DNA of 64,000 nt from Oscillibacter sp. PC13 (GCF_900115635.1 NZ_FOXE01000001.1:62001-126000), one strand, 5' to 3'. Numbered from the stretch's first letter, positions 43,007 to 52,603 are shown. Translations and numbers: made by a program. Notes: generated from the sequence alone by a model not told the origin.

Positions 43007-44845
43007 ATGTGCGGCATTGCCGGGCAAATTGATTATGATCAGAACCTGCAGACGCAGGTGGAAACGTTGAAACAGATGCAGGCGGTGCTTCGGCGGCGGG
43101 GGCCGGATCAAGAAGGCGTATTTTTGGCAGAGCATGCGGCGCTGTCTCACACGCGCCTTTGTGTGATCGACGCAGAGCGCGGCCGGCAGCCCATGACCGT
43201 CTGCCAAGGCAGCCGGGCGTGTACACTGGTATACAACGGGGAGCTCTATAACACGGAGGAGCTGCGGTCGGCATTGAGCCGCCTGGGCTGGACCTTTTCC
43301 GGCCACTCCGACACAGAGGTGCTGCTGAAATCGTATATGGAGTGGGGAACAGACTGCGTAAGCCGCTTCAACGGCATCTTCGCCTTCGCTATATGGGAAG
43401 CAGCGGCGGAAACCCTCTTCCTGGCCCGGGATCGCATGGGGGTAAAGCCTCTGTTCTTTTCCTTGCTGTCCGGCGGCGGGTTGGTGTTTGCTTCGGAACT
43501 GAAGGCACTGCTGCGGCATCCGGCCGTCCCCGTCGAACTTGACGGCAACGGCGTGGCGGAACTGGTGCTGATCGGTCCCGGCCGGACACCGGGCTGCGGC
43601 GTATTCCGGGGTGTTCGTGAGCTGCTGCCGGGACAGTGCGGCACCTTCTCCCGGGAGGGCGGCCTGCGGCTTTGGAAATACTGGTCCCTGCAGGCCCGGG
43701 CACATACGGAGTGTGAGGCGGACACCATCGAACACGTGCGTTTTCTCGTGGAGGACGCCATTCGGCGGCAGCTGGTCAGCGATATGCCGGTGGGTACCTT
43801 TCTTTCCGGGGGGCTGGACTCCAGCATTATCAGTGCTGTAGCCGCCAGGGCACTGGCGGAAAAGGGGGAGGTACTGCAAACCTTTTCTGTGGATTATCAA
43901 GACAACGATCTCTACTTTACATCCGGCAAATTTCAGCCCTCCTCTGACAATCCCTACATTGCCAGCATGGCGGCGTTTTTGGGCAGCCGCCACACCAATG
44001 TGGTGCTGGAGCCGCCCCAGGTGGCCCGCGCCCTGTTTGACGCTGCGGAAGCCCGGGATCTTCCTGGCATGGCCGATATTGACTCCTCTTTGCTTCTATT
44101 CTGCCAAGCCGTCAAGGAGCAGGTGACAGTGGCCATCTCCGGCGAGTGTGCCGATGAGATTTTTGGGGGCTATCCCTGGTTCCGGGATCCTTCCGTGCGG
44201 CCGGAAAACGGGTTTCCCTGGGCCCAGTCCACCGCTTGGCGCGCCTCTTTTCTGACACCGGAATATGCCGCCCGGCTGGATGCGGAGGAAATCGTCCGCC
44301 AGCGGTACCGGGGCACCCTTCGGCAGGTGGACTGCCTGGACACTGACACGCCGGAGCAGCGCCGCAGCCGTCAACTGATGCGGCTGAATATGGATTGGTT
44401 CATGCAAACGCTGCTGGACCGGAAAGACCGCATGAGCATGTGGAGCGCTTTGGAGGTTCGGGTTCCCTTCTGCGACTGGCGGATAGCAGAGTATCTATAT
44501 AATGTTCCCGGCGAACTGCGGAATCTGGGCGGACAGGAGAAAGGACTGCTGCGCGCCGCCATGGCGGAATGGCTTCCGGAGGAAGTGCTGCGCCGGAAAA
44601 AAAGCCCTTATCCCAAAACTGTACACCCCGCTTATCTCCGCCTGGTATCCCAACGGCTGCAGCGGCTGCTGGACGAGGGGACGTCTCCCATGTTTGCCTT
44701 TATCCGGCGTGAGGCGTTGGAGGCCCTCCTGACCCACGATGATCCCCAGCCCTGGTACGGTCAGCTGATGACCGCGCCCCAGACCATTGCCTATTTTCTG
44801 CAGCTGGACCGCTGGCTGCATCTCTACCGTCCCCGCCTGATATAA
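43007..44845 (+). CDS. asnB: Asparagine synthase (glutamine-hydrolysing)
   Basis: The 612-residue enzyme has an N-terminal class II glutaminase with nucleophile C2 (MCGIAG) and motifs VYNGELYN and LARDRMGVKPLFF. The synthetase domain has the PPi loop FLSGGLDSSIIS and GECADEIFGGYPWF. It makes asparagine from aspartate, glutamine and ATP. GAGGTGTTTTCAG precedes the ATG. A terminator stands directly upstream, so read-through or an embedded promoter must serve the gene. Confidence 0.96.
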   Translation: MCGIAGQIDYDQNLQTQVETLKQMQAVLRRRGPDQEGVFLAEHAALSHTRLCVIDAERGRQPMTVCQGSRACTLVYNGELYNTEELRSALSRLGWTFSGHSDTEVLLKSYMEWGTDCVSRFNGIFAFAIWEAAAETLFLARDRMGVKPLFFSLLSGGGLVFASELKALLRHPAVPVELDGNGVAELVLIGPGRTPGCGVFRGVRELLPGQCGTFSREGGLRLWKYWSLQARAHTECEADTIEHVRFLVEDAIRRQLVSDMPVGTFLSGGLDSSIISAVAARALAEKGEVLQTFSVDYQDNDLYFTSGKFQPSSDNPYIASMAAFLGSRHTNVVLEPPQVARALFDAAEARDLPGMADIDSSLLLFCQAVKEQVTVAISGECADEIFGGYPWFRDPSVRPENGFPWAQSTAWRASFLTPEYAARLDAEEIVRQRYRGTLRQVDCLDTDTPEQRRSRQLMRLNMDWFMQTLLDRKDRMSMWSALEVRVPFCDWRIAEYLYNVPGELRNLGGQEKGLLRAAMAEWLPEEVLRRKKSPYPKTVHPAYLRLVSQRLQRLLDEGTSPMFAFIRREALEALLTHDDPQPWYGQLMTAPQTIAYFLQLDRWLHLYRPRLI

Positions 44846-44944
44846 GAGTCCAGCAACTTTCAAGATACCACCTTGCCTCCTTCGCCCAAGTGTGCTACAC
44901 TAGTGCGGTATTTTGGCATTTGGTGCAGGAATGAGGCGAATTTG

Positions 44945-45709
44945 GTGGAGCTCTGCGTATATCTGGTGATCTGCCCCATGTTGTTTTTGGCGGGATTTGT
45001 AGACTCTGTGGCCGGCGGCGGCGGGCTCATCTCCCTGCCCGCGTATCTGTTTGTCGGAATTCCAGTCCATCTTGCCTCCGGCACCAATAAGCTGGTCAAT
45101 TCCATCGGCACAGGCGTTGCTACCCTCAGCTACATCCGCAGTGGAAAAGTCCATCTTCAGGCAGCTCTGTTGGCGGCGGCCGGTGCCTTGGCAGGCGGTG
45201 CTTTAGGGGTGCGTTTGGCTCTATGGTGTTCTGAGCAGGTACTGCAGGGTTGTATTCTGGCCGCGCTGCCGGCAGTGGCAGTGATCATGGCGGTCAAGAA
45301 GGATTTGGGCACTGCGCCTGTTCAGCGCCGCTGGACGCCGCACCAGCAGATGGCCCTGAGTCTGGCCATCGGTTTGATCATCGGCCTTTATGACGGTCTG
45401 GTGGGACCAGGTACCGGTACCTTTCTGATCATGGCCTTTACCCTGGTGCTGGGCATGGATCTGCTGACAGCCTCCGGCTGTGCAAAGGTTGCCAATCTGG
45501 CCTCCAATGTGGCAGCCGCCATTTCCTGGGCGGTGAGCGGCAAGGTATTGTGGAGTCTGGTGTTTCCCGCTGCCGTGTGCTGTGTACTTGGCAATTGGTT
45601 CGGCGCCCGGTACGCAATTCGCGGCGGATCCAAACGGGTCCGCGGGATGATTTTTTTGGTGCTGGCCCTGTTGTTTTTGAAGCTGGGCTGGCAGCTGCTG
45701 TTTTCATGA
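44945..45709 (+). CDS. TSUP (TauE/SafE, DUF81) family permease
   Basis: The 254-residue membrane protein shows the duplicated TSUP motif: FVDSVAGGGGLISLPAYLFV in the first half and GLYDGLVGPGTGTFLIMAF in the second. It has about eight segments. Family members export sulfite, sulfoacetate and similar anions. The GTG at 44945 was chosen because GAGGCGAATTTG precedes it. TTGCCT and TACACT 17 bases apart form a promoter just upstream. Confidence 0.9.
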   Translation: MELCVYLVICPMLFLAGFVDSVAGGGGLISLPAYLFVGIPVHLASGTNKLVNSIGTGVATLSYIRSGKVHLQAALLAAAGALAGGALGVRLALWCSEQVLQGCILAALPAVAVIMAVKKDLGTAPVQRRWTPHQQMALSLAIGLIIGLYDGLVGPGTGTFLIMAFTLVLGMDLLTASGCAKVANLASNVAAAISWAVSGKVLWSLVFPAAVCCVLGNWFGARYAIRGGSKRVRGMIFLVLALLFLKLGWQLLFS

Positions 45710-45715
45710 TCCACG

Positions 45716-45759
45716 AAAAAGCAGGGCGGAGCGGGGTCTTCCTCTCCGCCCTGCTTTTT
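45716..45759. terminator. Bidirectional terminator after the TSUP gene
   Basis: AAAAAGCAGGGCGGAG pairs exactly with CTCCGCCCTGCTTTTT and separates two convergent genes. Confidence 0.9.
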
Positions 45760-46138
45760 ATCCTCTGTTCATTGTATATTCTCTTTCAGAATGACAGTTT
45801 TTTTCGCCGCTCTCCTCCAACTGGGAAACGTCCGGATCCTTCTCCCCGGAAAGTGCCGCCAATTCCGCGTCGGTCATAGGTGTGCGGTCAGCCTCCGCGT
45901 CCTGACACCACTTGGAAATCCCCCGGCCCGAAACCAGCCCTGCCAGGGTGATGGTATAATCCCCGCTCTGGACAGTCTCGTCCAGAAGCAGTGCGCCCTC
46001 ACTTTCAAATGCCGCCAACAGCGGGTCCTCCTGTTTCATGGCCTGCCGGTGCTTTTGCAGCAGTTCCTCCGTCCGCACCTGAAAGTCCGGTGAGAAGGAG
46101 ACGTGGTCTATGGCTCTGCGATATTCCTCTTTATTCAT
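45758..46138 (-). CDS. Truncated anti-sigma-like protein lacking its membrane segment
   Basis: The gene overlaps the ECF sigma gene by eight bases, the position of an anti-sigma factor. Residues 1-35 (YRRAIDHVSFSPDFQVRTEE) look like the cytoplasmic part of DUF4179-type anti-sigma proteins, and residues 50-75 (SGDYTITLAGLVSGRGISKW) like their external domain. No membrane segment lies between and the protein is only 126 residues. It therefore looks like an internally deleted remnant that still has an open frame. Confidence 0.6.
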   Translation of the reverse strand: MNKEEYRRAIDHVSFSPDFQVRTEELLQKHRQAMKQEDPLLAAFESEGALLLDETVQSGDYTITLAGLVSGRGISKWCQDAEADRTPMTDAELAALSGEKDPDVSQLEESGEKNCHSEREYTMNRG

Positions 46139-46612
46139 TTGTGTCCTCCTTCAAAAGTTCTCTCAGCCGGGCTCTTCCCCGGGCGAGGCGGGTCCCCACC
46201 GTCGGTGTGGGCAGGCCCATCAAATGTGCGACCTCTTTTATGGAATACCCTTCATAATAGTAAAAGTGAATGACCGCGCCGCATTTCTCCGGCAAAGCCT
46301 GTACGGCGGAAAGGATCTGGGTGTCCCGCTCTGTTAAGGCCATCTGCGGTGCTTCTTCCAGCGAAATCGTCCCGTGTCCCGCCTTCCGGCAAATGTCGCT
46401 GGCCCGCCGAAGTGTGACACGTATCAGCCACGCTTTTTCGTGCTGGGAATCCCGGAAGTCGGGGCGAGCAGTCAGCAGGCGCAGAAATGTCTCCTGCACA
46501 GCGTCCTCCGCATCCGCTGCAGCGCCCGCCCATACACAGGAATTCGCAGCAGCATGGGACTGTACTGGGACACTATGCGGCGAATGTCTTCATCGGTACC
46601 AAATGAATCCAA
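46131..46612 (-). pseudogene. ECF sigma-70 factor with a frameshift
   Basis: A TTG at 46612 with an ideal AAAGGAGCTGAGCAC begins LDSFGTDEDIRRIVSQYSPM then LLRI, the normal start of an ECF sigma factor. The frame then diverges, and the family block DAEDAVQETFLRLL continues in another frame from about 46530 down. The rest (WLIRVTLRRASDICRK, then YYYEGYSIKEVAHLMGLPTP) is a good sigma-2/sigma-4 end to the stop at 46131. A one-base deletion near 46525-46550 explains it. Sequencing error or a shorter functional product from the GTG at 46499 remain possible. Confidence 0.7.
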
Positions 46613-46753
46613 GTGCTCAGCTCCTTTCACTTTCAACACGTGAATTCCCCTTTTCCTTTTTCAAAAATGACCCCGCTTTAAGTTTTTGTCTATATAGACT
46701 ATTTCTCCCATATTTTATTGTTTATTTTTAACATACCCTTAGCGTTTTTCCTC

Positions 46754-46781
46754 TTGCAAATGCCGGAAAAGGGACTATGAT
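46754..46781 (+). promoter_or_regulatory. Promoter of the cation:proton antiporter
   Basis: TTGCAA (46754-46759) and TATGAT (46776-46781) are 16 bases apart, 61 bases before the start codon. Confidence 0.6.
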
Positions 46782-46841
46782 AAGGTACACTGAACGATTG
46801 CGTCCACTGTTTGGGCGCCAAATTCCCAAGGAGGAGCTTTT

Positions 46842-48143
46842 ATGTCCTATCATTTTTTAATGGATTTAGCCCTGATTTTGTTGAGCACCAAGCTGTTGGG
46901 GCTGTTTACCCAGCGCTTTCAGATGCCCCAGGTGGTCGGCGCCCTGCTGGCAGGACTGTTGTTGGGCCCCGCAGGGCTGAACATTCTGGCGGAGACTGGA
47001 TTTCTTTCCCAGCTCTCGGAACTGGGCGTGATTGTGCTGATGTTCTCTGCTGGTATGGGCACCAACATTCAAGAGCTGAAGAACAGCGGAAAAGCTGGTT
47101 TTTCAGTGGCACTCTGCGGTGTTGTGGTTCCTCTGGTCATGGGGACGGCCCTGGCCTGGGGTGCTGCAAAATCCGGAATGGTTTCTGACGGTGGTTTTTT
47201 GGAGGATGTTTTCGTGGGCACCATTCTCACTGCCACCTCTGTCAGCATCACGGTAGAAACCCTGAAGGAGATGGGAAAGCTGGACACCAAAGTGGGCAAT
47301 ACCATTCTGGCTGCAGCCCTCATCGACGATGTTCTGGGCCTGATTGCCCTGACCATTGTCAGCAGCGTGGCTGGCGGAGGGGAAAGCCTTCTTCTTGTCC
47401 TTATCAAAATTGCGCTGTTTTTCGCATTTGCCCTGGCAGCGGGATATGCGGCGCTCCGGCTGTTCCGCTGGATGATGGAGCGCAATCATGAGCAGAACCT
47501 CCGCCGCTATCCGGTGCTGGCGTTTGTCTTATGTCTGGTGATGGCCTACTGCGCGGAAGAGTTCTTTGGTGTGGCGGACATTACCGGCGCTTATGCCGCC
47601 GGGTTGGTCATCTCCTGCACCCCAAAAGCCACCTATATTCAGTCAAAATACGAACCACTCAGCTATCTTTTGCTGACCCCGGTGTTTTTTGCCAGCATCG
47701 GCATTAATGTCACCGTGGGAACCCTTAACGGCACGCTGGTGCTGTTCTCCATCCTGCTGCTGGTGATCTCCGTCATCTCCAAAATGGTGGGCTGCGGTCT
47801 GGGCGCTAAATTCTGCGGCTTTGACGGGCGGGAATCCCTGCAGGTCGGCGTGGGCATGGCATGCCGCGGCGAAGTCGCTCTGATTGTCGCCAATCAGGGG
47901 CTTGCCTTGGGCGTACTCTCCAGTGCCATGATGACACCGGTCATTATCACGGTGATCGGCGGCACGATCCTGACGCCCATTCTGCTGAAGCTGGTATTTA
48001 AAAACGCGCCAAAGCCGGAAGCCAGCGTCCTTGTGGATCACTATCGGGAGACAGCGCAGTTGGATATTGTGGCCGACCGTCTGCTGGATGAAAACCGGAA
48101 GCTGATGGAGCAGGGCGGCAGTTCCTCCCATCCTGAAAAATAA
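46842..48143 (+). CDS. CPA2-type cation:proton antiporter
   Basis: This 433-residue protein has about twelve hydrophobic segments and typical KefB/NhaS-like blocks: LGLFTQRFQMPQVVGALLAG, LGVIVLMFSAGMGTNIQEL, LTATSVSITVETLKEMG and AALIDDVLGLIALTIVSS, with an Asp-Asp pair in the last, which marks an ion site. A C-terminal TrkA-type domain is absent. It probably exchanges Na+ or K+ for protons across the membrane. CCAAGGAGGAGC precedes the ATG. Confidence 0.93.
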   Translation: MSYHFLMDLALILLSTKLLGLFTQRFQMPQVVGALLAGLLLGPAGLNILAETGFLSQLSELGVIVLMFSAGMGTNIQELKNSGKAGFSVALCGVVVPLVMGTALAWGAAKSGMVSDGGFLEDVFVGTILTATSVSITVETLKEMGKLDTKVGNTILAAALIDDVLGLIALTIVSSVAGGGESLLLVLIKIALFFAFALAAGYAALRLFRWMMERNHEQNLRRYPVLAFVLCLVMAYCAEEFFGVADITGAYAAGLVISCTPKATYIQSKYEPLSYLLLTPVFFASIGINVTVGTLNGTLVLFSILLLVISVISKMVGCGLGAKFCGFDGRESLQVGVGMACRGEVALIVANQGLALGVLSSAMMTPVIITVIGGTILTPILLKLVFKNAPKPEASVLVDHYRETAQLDIVADRLLDENRKLMEQGGSSSHPEK

Positions 48144-48148
48144 AACGA

Positions 48149-48185
48149 AACGCCCTGCAGGGATCCATTCTGCAGGGCGTTTTTC
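48149..48185. terminator. Terminator between antiporter gene and lspA
   Basis: CGCCCTGCAG pairs with CTGCAGGGCG, flanked by A- and T-runs, for convergent genes. Confidence 0.85.
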
Positions 48186-48188
48186 TGT

Positions 48189-48629
48189 TTACTTTTTTCT
48201 GCGCAGACTGCCAAGCAGCAAACATCCGATGCCAATAAAAATGAAGAAATCTGCCAGGTTGAATACCCACTGTCTCAGGCACCCGGGTGCCTTTGGAAAC
48301 CGGATATAATCAAAAACGCGCCCATACCGGATCCGTTCCCACAGGTTGCCGATTCCGCCGCCAAGCGCTATTCCGCCACCAAGCTTCGCCAAAACGCCCC
48401 GGTGATGCCGGATTTCCCACAGCAGTGCCGCCAAAGCGGCGGCTGATCCTGCAAGCAGCCCCCGCCCCCACAGCCAGCCACAGCCAAAGCCCGCTCCTTC
48501 ATTGTACAGGGGCTGGAGCACGGCACGGCCTCCCCTTCCCGTGGTTCGTAGACTGCTGCGCTCCAGATACCAGCGCGCCAGTGTACACAATCCTGCGGCA
48601 ATCCCCGCAGCGAGGCCCGCTATGATCAT
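48189..48629 (-). CDS. lspA: Signal peptidase II (prolipoprotein)
   Basis: The 146-residue membrane protease has the four-segment layout and the two catalytic aspartates, D107 (RYGRVFDYI) and D127 (FNLADFFI), with NEGAGFG and GGGIGNLWERI also in place. It cleaves signal peptides of lipoproteins such as those at 28468 and 52929. NEGAGFG replaces the more usual NxGAAFS. It is coupled to the GTPase gene by an ATGA overlap, an unusual neighbour. Confidence 0.9.
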   Translation of the reverse strand: MIIAGLAAGIAAGLCTLARWYLERSSLRTTGRGGRAVLQPLYNEGAGFGCGWLWGRGLLAGSAAALAALLWEIRHHRGVLAKLGGGIALGGGIGNLWERIRYGRVFDYIRFPKAPGCLRQWVFNLADFFIFIGIGCLLLGSLRRKK

Positions 48630-51301
48630 GGCGTTTCCTCCTCCCCATTCTCCCCATGCTTATGCGCCCGTTCCAAGGCAGTCCGGACAGCTCCGGTCTT
48701 CTGCTTCTGATTATTGGCAGAGAGAATCCCTGCAATCTGTTCCCGCACTTGATCTACCTCCTCCCGGAAAGCACTGGCAGAAAGGCGCAGCGCCCCGTGT
48801 CCCAGGATGATCAGCTGCTCCGGGCCGTCTGAGGTGGCCACCCTTACCCGGTGCTGCCGTCCGATCTCATATGTGGCCTTTTCAATGTAGGCATCTGCCG
48901 TCTCCGCCTCCTTTGTGTAGACCACATAGATATTGTGATAGCGGCTGACGGATCCCGGGTTCCCTTTGACCTTATAGGCGTCAAACACCACAATGACCAC
49001 ACACTTTTTAAAGCCCTGGTAATTGCTTAAGAGATCACACAGCTGTTTTCTGGCGGCATCTAAACTGTCCCTGGCCACAGCCTTCAGCTCGTCCCAGGCA
49101 AAGATAATGTTATAGCCGTCCACCAGCAGATATTCCGGTCCCCGGCTCTGTTGCCGGATCACCCTTCGCTCCTCTGAAAGGCCTTCCGGAGCGCGTTTCG
49201 GTTCTTTTGGCGGAAGAAAGCCTCTGCGCTTTACCGGGCCATAGGTTTTTTCAAAAATTTCCTGAAGTTCCTTATCCTGGGCCAAAGTCCCTGCATAATC
49301 CGCCGGTACGCGGCGGGCCGCCGGCCGGGTAGTCTCCTGCTCTCTGCGCTCTTCCGCTGGCCGCCAGCCGCTGTCCACATGCATGTGGCTGCGGACCTCA
49401 TCCCACTTGACAATCACGCCCGCTCCATGCGCGCAGAAAACGGAATCTGCCGGGTTTTCGGTATCCCGCTCCGGGTCGTATCCCGCAGCGGCCAATACCG
49501 CCTCCTGATTGTGGCAAGGTGCATATCCCCGCAGCATACAGGTAAGCCGCCCCCGGCCCCGGGTATAGGCCGCCACCTCCCGGGCATAGTCCCGCAGTTC
49601 TGAAACCGGAGCCATACCGGTGAGCACCGTCCCGTCCCCGGTGGTCTCCGGTGAAGAGACCTCCCCACTCATCCGCTGCAGGTCACTCATCGCCCGCCCC
49701 ACCTGTTCATCGGGCAGCTCCAGGCGAAAATCGTACCAGGGCTCCAGCAGGATGCTCTCCGCCTGCATCAATCCCTGCCGCACCGCCCGGTAGGTAGCCT
49801 GGCGGAAATCACCACCCTCTGTGTGCTTGACGTGGGCCCGGCCCGCCAGCAGGGTGATTTTTACATCCGTCAGCGGAGCGCCAGTCAGCACACCGGGATG
49901 ATCCCGCTCCGCCAGATGGGTCAAAATCAAGTGCTGCCAATTACGATCCAGCTGATCCTCCGGACAGGCTGTAGCCAACTGAACGCCGCTGCCGGGATCA
50001 CCCGGTTCCAACAGAAGATGCACCTCCGCATAGTGCCGCAGCGGCTCGAAATGGCCCACACCCTCGGCAGTACGGGTGATGGTCTCCCGGTAGACGATGC
50101 CGCCCTCTCCAAAGGTGACCGCCAGGCCAAACCGCCCTTGAAGCACACGCTGTAAAATTTCCAGCTGTACCTCTCCCATCAGTTGGAGATGGATCTCCCG
50201 CAAAGACTCCTGCCAGGCGATGTGAAGCTGTGGATCCTCCTCCTCCAGCAGCCGCAGCTTCTGCAGTGCCGTGTGTGGGTCGCAGCCGTCCGGCAGCTGC
50301 ACCTGATAGGACAGTACCGGCTCCAGCAGCGGCGCTGTCCAGTCCGTTTCAAACCCCAGTCCCTCTCCGGGATACGTATGACTCAGCCCCGTCACCGCGC
50401 AGACTGTACCGGCGCGGGCCTCTTCCACAGGCTGAAATTTACTCCCGGAATAAATCCGAATCTGATCACTCTTCTCTTCCCAGGGCGCGCCATCCCCCTG
50501 GCAGTGCCCTGCAAGGGGCTCCTTTACCCGCAGACGGCCTCCAGTGACCTTCAAATAAGTCAAGCGGTTTCCCTGAGCGTCTCTGGCGATCTTATAGACC
50601 CGCGCACCAAACTCTACCGGATAAGCCGGGGACGGCGCATAGCTGGAAAGCCCTTCCAAAAATGCATCTACACCCTCCAGCTTCAACGCTGAGCCGAAAA
50701 AGCAGGGAAACAATTTTCGCGCTGCCACCAGCGCCGCGATGTCTCTGTCTTCTACCGGACTTCCCTCCAAAAAGCGGGACAGCAGCTCCTCATCGCAAAG
50801 GGCAGCCTCCTCCTGAATGTGTCCCTTCTCTGCCTGGGCATCCACACAGCCGCTGCTCAGCTGGCTTTTCAGCCCCTGCATCAGGGCCGTGCGTTCCGCA
50901 CCTGCCAGATCCATTTTATTGACAAATAAAAACACAGGGACATGATACTGCTCCAAAAGTCTCCACAACGTCCGGGTGTGGCCTTGAACTCCATCGGTGC
51001 CGCTGATCACCAGAATGGCACAGTCCAGCACGCGCAGCGTCCGCTCCATCTCTGCGGAAAAATCCACATGGCCAGGCGTATCCAGCAGCGTTATCTCTGC
51101 CGAGGGCAGCGGCAGCACGGCCTGCTTGGAGAAAATCGTGATGCCCCGCTCCCGCTCAATCGCATCGGTATCCAGAAAGGCGTCCTGGTGATCCACCCGG
51201 CCAAGTTTCCGCAGACAGCCGCCCCGGTAGAGCATCGCCTCCGATAATGTGGTTTTTCCCGCATCCACATGGGCTAGAATCCCAGCAACCAGTTTTTTCA
51301 T
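48626..51301 (-). CDS. TetM/EF-G-like GTPase fused to a YacP/Rae1-type NYN nuclease domain
   Basis: This 891-residue protein is a fusion. Residues 1-650 follow EF-G/TetM: G1 AHVDAGKTT (10-18), ERERGITIFSKQAV, DTPGHVDFSAEME, NKMD, and domains IV-V with a TetM-type C-terminal part. Residues 723-891 form an NYN/PIN-like domain (YLLVDGYNIIFAWDEL, VVFDAYKVKG, ETADAYIEKATYEIG, VATSDGPEQ) with the acidic set intact. In Bacillus the YacP homologue Rae1 cuts mRNA in the ribosomal A site. The fusion thus probably binds ribosomes and cleaves or rescues. The ATG at 51301 follows GGGGAATGTC. Confidence 0.88.
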   Translation of the reverse strand: MKKLVAGILAHVDAGKTTLSEAMLYRGGCLRKLGRVDHQDAFLDTDAIERERGITIFSKQAVLPLPSAEITLLDTPGHVDFSAEMERTLRVLDCAILVISGTDGVQGHTRTLWRLLEQYHVPVFLFVNKMDLAGAERTALMQGLKSQLSSGCVDAQAEKGHIQEEAALCDEELLSRFLEGSPVEDRDIAALVAARKLFPCFFGSALKLEGVDAFLEGLSSYAPSPAYPVEFGARVYKIARDAQGNRLTYLKVTGGRLRVKEPLAGHCQGDGAPWEEKSDQIRIYSGSKFQPVEEARAGTVCAVTGLSHTYPGEGLGFETDWTAPLLEPVLSYQVQLPDGCDPHTALQKLRLLEEEDPQLHIAWQESLREIHLQLMGEVQLEILQRVLQGRFGLAVTFGEGGIVYRETITRTAEGVGHFEPLRHYAEVHLLLEPGDPGSGVQLATACPEDQLDRNWQHLILTHLAERDHPGVLTGAPLTDVKITLLAGRAHVKHTEGGDFRQATYRAVRQGLMQAESILLEPWYDFRLELPDEQVGRAMSDLQRMSGEVSSPETTGDGTVLTGMAPVSELRDYAREVAAYTRGRGRLTCMLRGYAPCHNQEAVLAAAGYDPERDTENPADSVFCAHGAGVIVKWDEVRSHMHVDSGWRPAEERREQETTRPAARRVPADYAGTLAQDKELQEIFEKTYGPVKRRGFLPPKEPKRAPEGLSEERRVIRQQSRGPEYLLVDGYNIIFAWDELKAVARDSLDAARKQLCDLLSNYQGFKKCVVIVVFDAYKVKGNPGSVSRYHNIYVVYTKEAETADAYIEKATYEIGRQHRVRVATSDGPEQLIILGHGALRLSASAFREEVDQVREQIAGILSANNQKQKTGAVRTALERAHKHGENGEEETP

Positions 51302-51544
51302 GACATTCCCCGCATTTCTTTGAGATTGCCTGCTTATCATACCATTTCCCAATAAGCGGCGCAAGAGAGCGCCCGTTCTCCTTCGACACGGCCCGCTCTC
51401 TGCCTAGGCCGCATCATACGAGAACCGCATTCCTCCTACGCTGATGTTTTTTCAGATACGGTGGCCCCATCAAGACCAACCCAGACTCATTTGTCCAGGC
51501 ATAGCCTCCAAAATTTTTGACAAAATTATGTGAACTTTGCCGCA

Positions 51545-51595
51545 TTGACATTGTGGATACAGCTCGTTATTATGAATGCAGATGGAACGTTCCCA
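51545..51595 (+). promoter_or_regulatory. lacI-type gene promoter with operator O1
   Basis: TTGACA (51545-51550) and TATTAT (51568-51573) are 17 bases apart. ATGGAACGTTCCCA (51582-51595) lies at the transcription start and differs by one or two bases from the operators at 52673 and 52793, which suggests autoregulation. Confidence 0.7.
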
Positions 51596-51619
51596 CAGAA
51601 AGGATAGGTGAGGGCACAC

Positions 51620-52603
51620 GTGATTACGATTAAAGATTTGGCAGCTGTATCCGGCATGTCAAAGTCCACGGTTTCCCGGGTGATCAACAATGCGCCCAAC
51701 GTAAAGCCAGAAACGCGTGAGCGTGTGATGAAAGCCGTTCAGAAGCTTGGCTACCAGCCGGATATTCTGGCCCGCGGCATGGTCACTGGTACGCTTCCCA
51801 TGGTTCTTGTAATCGTCGGTGACATCCAAAACCACTTCTTTACCCAGGCTCTGGCCGGTATTGAGACAACCCTGGAAGAGAACGGTTTCATGGTTGTTGT
51901 TTTTGACAGTGGTTATGAGCATAAACGTGAAGTGACTTCCATCCAAATGGCAAAAATTTGCCATTTTGCAGGAATTATTCCGATGACCGGCTTTAACAGC
52001 GATCAGGTAAACCAAGAATTAAAGGAATCTGGTTGTCCGGTGGTGCTTTTGAATTGCCATCGGGAAAACGACCTGTTCGATCAGATTTTCGGTGATGACT
52101 ACCAAGCCGGACTATATGCCACCAAGGCTTTAATTGAACGTGGATATCGGAAAATTTACCATTTTTCCGGTAACTCCACGATGTCTTTCATCAGCGCCGA
52201 GCGAGAGCGCGGGTATCGCCAGGCAATGGAAGATGCCGGGTTGCCGGTGACGCCGGATATGGTTCGCCGCGGCAATCTTCGGCAGGACAGCGGCTATATG
52301 CTGGCCCAGCAGTGTCTGAAGCAGGGTACCGACTCCGTGGCTCTTTGCTGTAATAATTTTCTGATGTGCCTTGGCGCCATGACCTATGCCCAGCAGCATG
52401 GCCTGGTGCTTCGAAGGGATTATGGAATGGCCATCTGTGAGCAGCCTCCAAGTTTCTATGGAGAGGGCGAGTTCATCTATGCGGGTCCAAGGCTGCAGGA
52501 AATCGGCAAGGCCGCAGCAACCCTCTTGCTGGATCGCATAAATCGCCCTGAAAAGGAAAAGGAAACACAGTTGTTTTCCTCTCTGGACGTATACAATCCC
52601 TGA
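51620..52603 (+). CDS. LacI-family regulator of the catabolic locus
   Basis: The 327-residue protein has the LacI HTH and hinge (TIKDLAAVSGMSKSTVSRVI, then RERVMKAVQKLGYQPDILAR) and a periplasmic-binding-like domain for an effector (VLVIVGDIQNHFFTQALAGI). The GTG at 51620 has GAGGGCACAC upstream; another GTG four codons earlier is possible. It precedes the TRAP operon in the same direction, separated by a 325-base region with two matching palindromes, and is almost certainly its repressor. Confidence 0.92.
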   Translation: MITIKDLAAVSGMSKSTVSRVINNAPNVKPETRERVMKAVQKLGYQPDILARGMVTGTLPMVLVIVGDIQNHFFTQALAGIETTLEENGFMVVVFDSGYEHKREVTSIQMAKICHFAGIIPMTGFNSDQVNQELKESGCPVVLLNCHRENDLFDQIFGDDYQAGLYATKALIERGYRKIYHFSGNSTMSFISAERERGYRQAMEDAGLPVTPDMVRRGNLRQDSGYMLAQQCLKQGTDSVALCCNNFLMCLGAMTYAQQHGLVLRRDYGMAICEQPPSFYGEGEFIYAGPRLQEIGKAAATLLLDRINRPEKEKETQLFSSLDVYNP

